From NCBI RefSeq assembly GCF_019649055.1, contig NW_026570478.1, forward strand, positions 1 through 64,000: 64,000 nucleotides of DNA, read 5' to 3'. Below are positions 42,890 to 51,478 of this stretch, in pieces. The position numbers were made by a program, and so were the translations under genes. Under the pieces are notes generated by a model. That model was not told the origin of the DNA. It saw nothing but the letters and a program-made list of their open reading frames with translations, and ran no database searches. Source of the DNA: Paramacrobiotus metropolitanus (taxonomy: Eukaryota; Tardigrada; Eutardigrada; Parachela; Macrobiotidae). How positions within the stretch are numbered: position 1 is the stretch's first letter; every line of letters begins with the position of its first letter.

Positions 42890-43200
42890 TGTCTTCAGCG
42901 AAGACCTGTGCTGTTTCCTCAGCTGTGCAAGAGTACAAGAGTTCAGTCGTCAGTGTTCCTCGGTGTAGAGTCTTCAGCGAAGACCTACACTGGTGTCATT
43001 GATACTCGGCAAGGCTTCAGCGAAGCCTAAGCCGTGGGCCACAAGCGGCGAAGCGCCAAAAGGGGCGCACGAAACAAGACCAGATCAGACTCCTCCAAAC
43101 TGGAGTAGAGCACTACTACTGTTGCTACGGCAGTCAGCCGGCACAGTAGCAGACCAAAAGCGTGCGGCACAACCGCTACGGAAAAGCGGCAACGCGGGAG
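42890..43200 (+). ncRNA. Leader hairpins with CUUC-AGC-GAAG apex and one UACGG hairpin
   Basis: Three hairpins share the apex CTTCAGCGAAG but have different paired stems: 42891-42905 (GTCTTC/GAAGAC, extended by ACAG/CTGT), 42970-42984 (extended by GTGTAG/CTACAC) and 43007-43034 (AGGCTTC/GAAGCCT, extended by CGGC/GCCG). The T-A to G-C change with matching partner is a compensatory change. A UACGG-GCCGG hairpin at 43116-43149 follows, stem CTACTGT/ACAGTAG. The position upstream of Gag suggests a packaging, dimerisation or translation element; that is inference. Confidence 0.65.
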
Positions 43201-43390
43201 CGGATAGTGGAGAAGAAATTGGATCATTTGGATCACTTCCTCGTGGGACGGACGGTCAACAGGTAGAAAACTGTTATTAATTACGGGATTGGCTAGTTGG
43301 TAAAAATGGTAATTTCCATTGGTCCGTTCTGAGCTGAGCACAGACATAGGCGAAGTTTTGCGCACGGCACGCATGTCTGGCCGTTGACCG

Positions 43391-43400
43391 TGACGTCAGG
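43391..43400 (+). promoter_or_regulatory. TATA-like element GATATAAAAT
   Basis: TGACGTCAGGCTGATATAAAATC contains a CRE-like palindrome just upstream of a TATA-like motif, about 900 bases before the Gag ATG. Inverted CCAAT boxes (ATTGGTC) follow near 43432 and 43457. It may be a Gag promoter, but the hairpins upstream argue that transcription could start earlier. Confidence 0.35.
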
Positions 43401-43574
43401 CTGATATAAAATCTAAGTGGACTAACGCTATTGGTCAGTTATCTGAGTTGTGATTGGTCGAAAGTTGAACAGAGTAATTTGAATAAGCGGACCAATAGGA
43501 ACGAAGTAAACAACATAAATGAGGATTTTCCGTTGAACTTGAGCTGTAATGGGACATTTGAATTGAAACGAGAT

Positions 43575-44230
43575 ATTTGAGAAGGAAAGTGACCTTTTGA
43601 GTTAGAACAAAGGAAAAGTGACCTTTGATTGAACTGAGCTGGAAAGTGACCTCTTAACAGAAATTGAGCTGGAAAGTGACCTTTAAGTCGAAATTGAGCT
43701 GGAAAGTGACCTTTAAGTTGAAATTGAGCTGGAAAGTGACCTTTTAACAGCAATTGAGTTCGAAAGTGACCTTTTAACATCAATTGATTTCGAAAGTGAC
43801 CTTTAAATAGAAACTGAGCTGGAAACTGACCTTTTGAGCAGAGTTGAGTTTGAAAGTGACCTTTAAGACCAAAACGTGACCTTTGACTTCAGAAAGTGAC
43901 CTTTACCAAAAAGTTGGAAGTGAACAGTTTGACTGTTCTGAGTGACCTTTAAGATCTAAAAGTGACCAACAGTGACCTTTAACGAAGCGAAATTGACTTG
44001 CGTAAAAGCACAGCGATATCAGCAGCTGTAGGAATTTGTCGTAAACGTGTTCCAAATTGTAAAAACGGTTTCGAAGTTTTGTCTGGAAAGTGACCTTTAG
44101 GGCAAATCTCTCGAACTTTTTATCGGAAAAGTGACCTTTAAACGGGACTTAGTCAAATTTTTTCAACCAAAAAGTGACCTTTAACAAGGACTTAGAAAGA
44201 ATTTCGAAGTACGAAGTGACCTTTAAAACA
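43575..44230 (+). repeat. Tandem array of GAAAGTGACCTTT units in the Gag leader
   Basis: About 18-20 copies of GAAAGTGACCTTT, in the first 300 bases arranged in units of about 29-31 bases (CTGGAAAGTGACCTTTAAG, then TTGAAATTGAG), later irregularly spaced to within 70 bases of the Gag ATG. The unit contains TGACCTTT, the complement of the AAAGGTCA word spread through the coding part. A shadow minus-strand ORF here is just the array. Confidence 0.85.
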
Positions 44231-44298
44231 CTGAATAAACCATACAATAACCTGTGTGTGAGAACAATTGGCAGGAGCGTCCAAGTTATCCGATCAAC

Positions 44299-45681
44299 AT
44301 GGACAAAGACAAAGAGCAACCCACATCTACCGGCAGCCAGGGAAGCACAAGCTCCCGTAGCTCACAGCAAGGTGCACCAAACCCGTACAAAAAAGACTTG
44401 CACACGTACTCACGTCCAGTCGGACATGAGCGGAACACTCGAGCGCCCAAGGCATTCGAGAAAAAGGATTCACGAGGCTCTGATAGTACTTATCAGAAGG
44501 CGCTTGAGGCGGTCGCCAACCAGGAAAGTTCCAGTGACGACCAGAAGCACACTCCCGCGTCTGCGGCGGGAAGTGAACCGATGAACCAGACAAAGGTCAC
44601 TGGGGAGGATGGAACCACAAAAAAGGAAGCGGAAACAGTCGGGACATCGCAGTTGGATGTTACCGCTGTCAGAATCGATGAGCAGGATAAGGATGCGAAC
44701 CTGGCTCAGACAGAAGTTGGAAAGACAAAGGTCACTGAAGAGGAACTGGCTGAACTCGGATTGGATGACCTTTCACTGAACGACAAAACGGCAGATGATG
44801 ATCTTTGGGCAACTCCAATGGTCTCAGATGAATCGAACGAATCGTATTTCACGGATGACGAGACGACAATGCACACGTCTTTCCAAACCGCAGTGCGAAA
44901 AGCCGATCGTGCTGAAGGGATTACACCCTTCAAGGAGATACCTGAGCACCTCATTGAACGGACACGAACTGGAAAAGTTATCAACGTGCGATCGCCGTCA
45001 CCGAATAGTCCCACAGCGACTCTGAAGATCCGCGTCAAGGACCTAGAGACCGAACTTGACGCCAAGGAACGTCAGGCGATTAAGAAGAAACAAGAATATC
45101 ATGATAGATTGATGACACTTGAAAACCGATTGTACGAATTGGAGCAACAACAGGGCAACCTTGAGAGCGCTGCGGATGAATGGAAAATCAAGTATGAACG
45201 ACAAAAAGAAATCGCGGATGAGTACCTGAAGATTGCAGACGACAGAGAAATGGAAGGTCATCTCGCAGTCAGTGACCTCAACGAGAGTATGTCAGAAGAA
45301 TCAGCGGAAAGGTCACGGCATTTAGCCGAATTGAAGGACGAATGCGAGTCATTGAAGCTAAAGGTCACCGAAGTGGAAGCTAAAAGAGATGAATACGCGA
45401 CCAAACTCGCCGAAGCTACCCAGCGACTGTTGACAAACACCAATGAGGTGTTTAAGCTCAGAAACGAACTGAAGCAGCGGGAAGAAAATATTGGAACCCT
45501 TCAGAAGGAATCACAGGATCATCAGAAAAGAGCCGACGACGCCACCAAAGTAGCTAAGGACCTGCGGGACCTTACAGCCACCGAGGGCGCACAATTGAGT
45601 AACGAGATAAAAGAGGTGATGGAAGAGAATAAAAAGTTGAAAGGAGAAAACAAAAAGGTTACGACGAGTTCAAAGAGTTGA
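44299..45681 (+). CDS. Gag N-terminal coiled-coil protein
   Basis: The ATG at 44299 is the first in a frame of about 460 codons. Residues 1-180 are Ser/Thr/Glu-rich and disordered, with acidic LGLDDLSLND. From about residue 230 a long coiled coil begins (LKIRVKDLETELDAKERQA; YELEQQQGNLESAADEWK) and runs to the end. The next frame (45678-46655) continues the coiled coil, so one frameshift near 45655-45675, in an A-rich run (CAAAAAGG), separates two halves of one protein. Unusually long coiled coil for a gypsy Gag, which normally has only a short N-terminal region. Confidence 0.7.
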   Translation: MDKDKEQPTSTGSQGSTSSRSSQQGAPNPYKKDLHTYSRPVGHERNTRAPKAFEKKDSRGSDSTYQKALEAVANQESSSDDQKHTPASAAGSEPMNQTKVTGEDGTTKKEAETVGTSQLDVTAVRIDEQDKDANLAQTEVGKTKVTEEELAELGLDDLSLNDKTADDDLWATPMVSDESNESYFTDDETTMHTSFQTAVRKADRAEGITPFKEIPEHLIERTRTGKVINVRSPSPNSPTATLKIRVKDLETELDAKERQAIKKKQEYHDRLMTLENRLYELEQQQGNLESAADEWKIKYERQKEIADEYLKIADDREMEGHLAVSDLNESMSEESAERSRHLAELKDECESLKLKVTEVEAKRDEYATKLAEATQRLLTNTNEVFKLRNELKQREENIGTLQKESQDHQKRADDATKVAKDLRDLTATEGAQLSNEIKEVMEENKKLKGENKKVTTSSKS

Positions 45682-47885
45682 AAGGAGGCACCAAGGCAAT
45701 CACCGAACAAGGCATAAGGTGGGAGCACGAGGCACGCCTTCTAGACACAAAGGTCACCGCACTCGAATTGAGAGATAAAGAGTGGCATCAAATAGTTCAT
45801 CAGAAGACACAAGAGATCATCAAACTCAACACGGAGTTGATAGATATGACTCAAACAGTAATGACGGGAGAAGATGAGGTCACCCAGACAAAGAACCAGC
45901 TGAAAGCGGCAGCTGAGGAATATACAAAATTGGAACGAGAAGTGACCCAGTTGGCAGAACACATCAGAAAGGTGGAGAACAATACGGAAAAGACGATTCA
46001 GGAGAAGACTTTTCAACTTAACCAGCATATGCTCAGAGTCAATCAAGAGAACCAGGACTTGAAGGCTGAGAAGGAAAAATCCGAGTTGAAAATCAGACAC
46101 CTCGAAGACGAGAATAAAGCGCTTAATATGTCGAATAAGCACAAAGATGAACAGCTCCTACAATACGGAGTTAAAACGACAACGGTGGAATCGCCCCCGC
46201 CCAGTTACAGCAAAGCACAAAAAACGGGCACGGGCAAAAGCTTCCATTTTGAAATGCCACTACGCACCGGCACCGGCAGAGGAAGTACCAAAGCGGAACG
46301 AGACGGTGAAAAGGGGAAAGACGACGAGGAACCACCATCAGGTTATTCACAACCAGGCCGGGGCGACCCTTCACAGTTTCCCCCACATATTGAAATAAAC
46401 GCGTTCATCGACGAAGGGCGACAGGACAGACCTCCCAGTCGGCAGGAACGCCCAAGGAAGTCCCGCTACGCAAAGCCGAGGCGGAATACAAACGATGACG
46501 AAGGTAGCGAAGAAGAAGAAGACCCGAGAGGAGGTTTTGCATTAGCGAAAGCACTCAACTCTATGGCCCGGAAAACGCCACTCGTGACCTTTGACGGCAG
46601 CCGTGACACTGTGAATGGTTGGACAAGACTGGTGCAAGAAACACAGGATACCTAGCAGCTCACTGACAAGCAAATAATGATCGAAATAGCCAGCGCAGTG
46701 AAGGGTCCGGCCAAAGGCTGGTTTGAAGGAGAAAAGGATATATCAGCAGAGGACGGAATCGAGTACACGGTGAAAGAATGGATGGATAAATTCAAAGACG
46801 AATATGGTGACCGAGATGAAGAAGTCTTGGGCTTACGTGAGGCCTATGCAAGGAAATTCGAACTTGGAAAGGAATCGCTCGACCAGTATTATCAGGCAAT
46901 GATGCGGTTCAAAGCAAAACGGATCATTACAAAAAAGCAAGCAGTGGGCTTCTTAATTGAAGGATGCAGAGTGGATAACGAACTCTACAAAGCATTGCGT
47001 ACACAAAAGTGCAGAACGCCAACTGATGTGGAGGACTTCTTCAGACATTGGGCTACTGGCGAAGACAAATATAAGGCGCCGAAAGGTCAACGTAACCAGG
47101 ATTATGCGACCATCCGCCAGGGCCAAGTTGAAGACATGCCACAACAGGGAATGGCAGCGGCACCGGTCCAACAGCCACCGGAAAATCGCAGAGCAAACCC
47201 GGCTCAAGAAGTAACAAGGGAGGTCACTCTCGCTGAAGCATTGGTGGCAGCCATACAAGCGGCGGCAGTACAGATGGCGGCTCAAGCGAGACCAGCACCC
47301 CAGAATGTAGCCCCACCGAATATGGGAACACCACAACAGCCAGTTAACTTCGGCGGAAACGGAAATGGAAATTGGAATGGAGGTCAAGGGAACTTCCAGA
47401 ATGAAGGACAAGGTCAAGGTCAAGGCAGCTTTCAGCCAAATAGAGGAAACCAGAACTTCCAGCAGAATCAAAGGTCACGAACGGAGTTCAAGTTTCAGAT
47501 GATTGATGGATGGGTGGCGAACAATGTGCAGATGTGCCAGTACTGTATGTATGGCAACCACCAGACGCAAGGATGCAAGTTCGCGAACACACCACCAGAA
47601 CAGAACCCAAACCTGTTTGCCTTCAGTGAATGGCAACGCCTGCGCGGCCTGGGCGGCTGGCGCCAAGCGGTGGCAAACGGATACGACCTGATTGCGCAAT
47701 GGTATCAAGCGAAGGCTAACTTCCAGAATCAACAAGGAAACGCAGGTGGCCAAGGAAATGCCGGCGGCCAAGGTGGCGGTTTCGGCCGTGGTGGCTACGG
47801 CCGCGGCGGCTTCAGAGGAAGAGGCAGAGGCTTTGGCCGCGTAAACTACGGTAATAATCAAGGCGGCGGCAACGGAGGCGGCTAA
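45678..47885 (+). CDS. Gag capsid and CCHC nucleocapsid, one in-frame TAG
   Basis: Frame 45678-46655 (coiled coil, then a Pro/Ser/basic hinge and FDGSRDTVNGWTRLVQE, the start of a gypsy capsid) is in phase with 46677-47885; only TAG 46653-46655 separates them. The second part has capsid motifs (ASAVKGPAKGWFEG; KEWMDKFKDEYGD; LDQYYQAMMRFKAKR), a Gln/Asn/Gly-rich stretch, a CX2CX4HX4C zinc knuckle at 47535-47576 (CQYCMYGNHQTQGC) and an RGG box (GRGGYGRGGFRGRGRG). A further in-phase Gly/Gln-rich stretch follows the TAA at 47883-47885 to TAG 48058-48060. Known role: virion assembly and RNA binding. Confidence 0.85.
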
Positions 47886-48119
47886 GGGAACTACCAACAG
47901 GGTGGTGGCCAAAATATTGGTGGCGGCCAGAACATGGGAAATGGACAGAATCCTAATCCGGCAAATAATATCGGTCAACAACAAGGAAATGTGCAAGGAA
48001 ATGTGCAGGGGGCGCAACAAGGTGGTACGCCGGTTCAGGGAAACGGGCAAGGTCAGTAGACGCCGGTGAGCCTACTGATCGCCCCGACCCTAAACCACCG
48101 GATAAAAGGGGAATGGAAA

Positions 48120-48510
48120 GGTCACCACTGTAGAATGGTACTGCAGTGAATGTGACCAATGCAACGGCTATAAGGATGCCGTCAGCACACAAAGAAAGCA
48201 AAATCAGACGGCTATATGGATGTCGTCATTGCAAAAGGAAATTGAAACAGCTATAAGGATGCCGTCACAGCAGCAGAAGCAAAGGTCACCGCAGAACGGT
48301 ACTGCGAACGAAAACGCGCAACGGGACCAAATGTCACCGCAGAATGGTACTGCGAGTGGAAATTGTCGTGACGGTAGCGCGACACTGCGAACAGCGCAGC
48401 AAAATGAAAGGTCACCGTATTGCAGCGAAGAAGTGTTAGCGCAACGACGCGCACAACGAAATGCAAAGATTTGCCAGGCGCTGCTGAATCAAAGGTCACC
48501 ACCGCAGAAT
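48120..48510 (+). repeat. Repeated hairpin units between gag and protease
   Basis: Four units combine (AAAG)GTCACC with a short palindrome CGCAGAATGGTACTGCG or variants (48121, 48285, 48331, 48495). In the variant at 48121 both arms change (CTGTAG..CTGCAG type), partly keeping pairing. Three copies of CAGCTATAAGGATGCCGTCA-like text lie among them (48168, 48207, 48250). They lie between the Gag stop and the protease frame. Confidence 0.6.
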
Positions 48511-48864
48511 GATACTGCGAGTGGAAATGGATGTCAAAAAACAAGATGTAACTGCGCACCAGAAGAAGTGGATGAAGAGGACCACTCGAAATTCCGAAAA
48601 TATATTGAAGAGAATTATGAGACGATAATGGAGCAACGGGCACAGCGTAAAGCGGCGCACAATAATACCGCAGAAGAAAATGAAAAGTCACCTTCCGTTG
48701 GAAAAGTCCGAGTGAAGGGTCAAGGAGCAAGTCTGAACGCAAAAGGTCACGGCGACAGCGTCGTGCTAAAAGGTCGAGAAACAGACTTGACACTGCGAAC
48801 AGCGCAACAAAAGCATAGCGAACTGGCACAACAGACTCCGACGACTCACTTGTGGATGCAGTAA
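48220..48864 (+). CDS. Gln/Asn-rich linker ORF before protease
   Basis: A 214-codon frame starting at ATG 48220, composed largely of repeated PQNGTASGN, QRSP and RTAQQ segments that come from the repeated hairpin units, then a charged helix (KFRKYIEENYETIMEQRA). It overlaps the protease frame by 13 bases in another phase. It may be the Gag-Pol linker reached by frameshifting or a relic; I do not recognise a domain. Confidence 0.4.
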   Translation: MSSLQKEIETAIRMPSQQQKQRSPQNGTANENAQRDQMSPQNGTASGNCRDGSATLRTAQQNERSPYCSEEVLAQRRAQRNAKICQALLNQRSPPQNDTASGNGCQKTRCNCAPEEVDEEDHSKFRKYIEENYETIMEQRAQRKAAHNNTAEENEKSPSVGKVRVKGQGASLNAKGHGDSVVLKGRETDLTLRTAQQKHSELAQQTPTTHLWMQ

Positions 48865-51422
48865 CACTGCAACGGAAGGAAATATGGCAAAAAGTGGCCT
48901 ATAGACCAAATGGGAATCACAGGATGTGGATTCCCGTAACGCCGAAAGCGAAACAGAAAGCTGGAATGTCACAAGAAGACTACTGGGACATGCAGGAATT
49001 GCGATCGCAACATGAGAGAAAACGACTGGAAGAATTGGTTACAGGGAAACCAGTTAAAAGGTCGAACTCTGTCCCAATATTCAACGCAACCGAATACAAG
49101 AATGCACAAGCTGACCTGAATAACCCGCGAAATGCACCGCCGGGAGATAAACCGTTAAATTACGGAGAAAAAGTTCCCATACAAAAGTTGTCCAGCGGCG
49201 GATTTGTCATGAAGCACAACGAAAGGTCACAGGACTTAGCGCAGAAGGAACAAAAAGGACGGTCAAATGAAATGGCGCAAACGCAACAGAGTAGCGCGAC
49301 AGAAAGGTCACGGGACTTATCACAAGCATTACAGAGAGATGCCAATAATAAGTCACCAACTAGAACGGACGGGATGTCTTCGCAAATTGATCCGACGAAA
49401 ACGAATAACGAAGTATCAGCGAAGGTGATTGAATGGATGACTCAAAAAGGATATGATATGGTTACATACGAAAGGTCACCAGATGAGATGGGAGACAGTG
49501 AAGAAGATGAATTGAAACGGGCTGACCAGATAACAAGCGAAGTCATTGAGAAGTTGCGGGATAAACGAAATGATGACCGTAAAGAAGAACTGATCCATCA
49601 GACGATAAGCGAAATGACTAAAAGCCATGTGACCAGCACAAAAGCGAAGAAGCAAGTGCTGCAAGAGCCACAGAAATTTTACGATGTCCGAACAAACGTG
49701 CCACACAGGATTTATAAATTGAGTGAAATACAGAAAGGTCACAGCACTCAGATGAAAGGGCAAGTGCTTCCCGACACGGATCCTGGACCAGTATCGCTCA
49801 TTCCTGTGAAATGTAAGATTCACACACTGAAGATTCAGAATGGAAAACTACCCAAACAAATTGAAGTGTACACTCACGAAGTGAAGGTGGGAGATATAAA
49901 GGTCAACGCGATGTTGGATACCGGCGCTGAGACGTCGTTGATCAGCAAACCATTCTGTGAGAAAAATGGACTTCATATGCTCCCATTGCCACCAGACAGA
50001 CTGGTGAAGATAAATGGAATTAGCGGAACGTCAGGATTCTTGGTGACACATTACTGTGTAGCACCAGTGACCTTAAGAGAAAAGACTAGCGAACATTCAT
50101 TCTACGTCCGACCGAAGTGTGACGACGTACATGTGCTGCTGGGATTTGACTTCTTAGAGAAGAAATTCGTATTGATGGATAATGAAGGGGAAGAGGAGAC
50201 AGAAGATGACCCGAAACCAGTCGCCAAAGTTCAAGTCGGAAAGGTCACCGAACTTGCTCAAACGGCTAATAAAACGCTAATCCCAGTACCAAAGGCACAG
50301 GGAAAAGAAAAGAAAAAGACGACGCAAAAAGAATTGTCAACATTGGAGCAGTTGAAAGTGATCCAACAGGAGATTGAGAATACATTAAATCGGACACTGC
50401 TGACACAAAAGGGGAGAGAAAAGGTCATCCCAGTACCAGAGGCACCGGGAATGACAAAAGTGCAGCGGAATGTGAAAGCGCAGCAGCAAGAAATTATCCC
50501 AGTACCAGAGGCACTGGAAAAGAAAAACGAAAATGAAAATGTTGAAAAAATTATCCCAGTACCAGAGGCACTGGGCAAAGGAAACGAAAGGTCACCAGTG
50601 ACAAATACTGCAAACTTAGTACCAGAGCCAGATCCGAAAAACGCCAATACGACCTTTTTCGAACCACGCCCTCCCACGGTAAATAAAAATGGAAATAAAG
50701 AGAGAGTTATCCGTATACCTGAGGCACTGGGAAAAGAAATTCAAAGGTCACCAGTACCAGAGCGTACTTCGAATCTTTTCGAACCACGATCTGCTACCGA
50801 AAATGAAAAGCTACAAGCTAAAGCCAAAGAAGAAGTAACAGAACGTGACTCTCAAAAGGAACCCTTTTTCCAACAACACTCTGCTATTATTGACGAAAGG
50901 TCACCAACGTTTGAAGAGATAGCTGCCACACAGAAAGAAGCATTAGCTGCAGCGAAACAATCGCTCGTGCCTGACTTGGAGTGGGCAAAGCCTATCCCAG
51001 TACCAGAGGCACTGGGAATAAAGACGGCTAAAGTGTGGAAGGACAAAAAGTGCGAAAGGCTACGAGTACTGAAACGAATAGCCGAAGAGGAACAGATGTT
51101 TACGAGTGAAATCCGCAACAAGGCGATAGAACAATTGAAAGGTCACCAAGTGAAAAAAGAACCAGAGGTCATTGAATTATCCTCTGACGAAGCAAGCGTG
51201 ACCCAAGTTGAGCGTGAGCACGGTGCCACAGTACAAGAAAGCAAAGATGTTAATCCACAAACGGTTAAAAGGGTACTAACGTTGGAAGAACGGATAGGGA
51301 GTTGTCACCACGGTTACTACGAGGATCCGTGCAGAGTACAGCCTCAATGGGAATGTGCTGAATGTCGTGACAATGCCTCTCAAGATGACCTCCGGAATGG
51401 CCGAAATGCAACGCTGCCATAG
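48852..51422 (+). CDS. Gypsy aspartic protease polyprotein segment
   Basis: The frame opens at 48852 on a GTG; the first ATG is 48924. The retropepsin core follows KVNAML with DTGAETSLISKP (catalytic Asp at 49917-49919), then LPLPPDRLVKINGISG and a second glycine-rich strand VHVLLGFDFLEKKFVLMD. The N-terminal 300 residues are a charged linker with repeated ERS/KGH motifs. After the protease come six to eight IPVPEALG-like repeats (50281-51020) and LFEPR/FFEPR motifs, then a Cys/His cluster (CHHGYYEDPC, WECAEC). The next ORF is in the -1 phase, open from 51383, so ribosomal frameshifting or an indel links them. Known role: cleavage of Gag-Pol. Confidence 0.82.
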   Translation: MDAVTLQRKEIWQKVAYRPNGNHRMWIPVTPKAKQKAGMSQEDYWDMQELRSQHERKRLEELVTGKPVKRSNSVPIFNATEYKNAQADLNNPRNAPPGDKPLNYGEKVPIQKLSSGGFVMKHNERSQDLAQKEQKGRSNEMAQTQQSSATERSRDLSQALQRDANNKSPTRTDGMSSQIDPTKTNNEVSAKVIEWMTQKGYDMVTYERSPDEMGDSEEDELKRADQITSEVIEKLRDKRNDDRKEELIHQTISEMTKSHVTSTKAKKQVLQEPQKFYDVRTNVPHRIYKLSEIQKGHSTQMKGQVLPDTDPGPVSLIPVKCKIHTLKIQNGKLPKQIEVYTHEVKVGDIKVNAMLDTGAETSLISKPFCEKNGLHMLPLPPDRLVKINGISGTSGFLVTHYCVAPVTLREKTSEHSFYVRPKCDDVHVLLGFDFLEKKFVLMDNEGEEETEDDPKPVAKVQVGKVTELAQTANKTLIPVPKAQGKEKKKTTQKELSTLEQLKVIQQEIENTLNRTLLTQKGREKVIPVPEAPGMTKVQRNVKAQQQEIIPVPEALEKKNENENVEKIIPVPEALGKGNERSPVTNTANLVPEPDPKNANTTFFEPRPPTVNKNGNKERVIRIPEALGKEIQRSPVPERTSNLFEPRSATENEKLQAKAKEEVTERDSQKEPFFQQHSAIIDERSPTFEEIAATQKEALAAAKQSLVPDLEWAKPIPVPEALGIKTAKVWKDKKCERLRVLKRIAEEEQMFTSEIRNKAIEQLKGHQVKKEPEVIELSSDEASVTQVEREHGATVQESKDVNPQTVKRVLTLEERIGSCHHGYYEDPCRVQPQWECAECRDNASQDDLRNGRNATLP

Positions 51423-51478
51423 CAGATCTTAAAGGTCATGTCCAAAAAGAACTGAAAAGCATAATACGAACAAACGTA

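Noticed and set aside
43439-43783. Minus-strand ORF with repeated KGHFPAQF
   Set aside because: It is only the complement of the TGACCTTT tandem array in the Gag leader.
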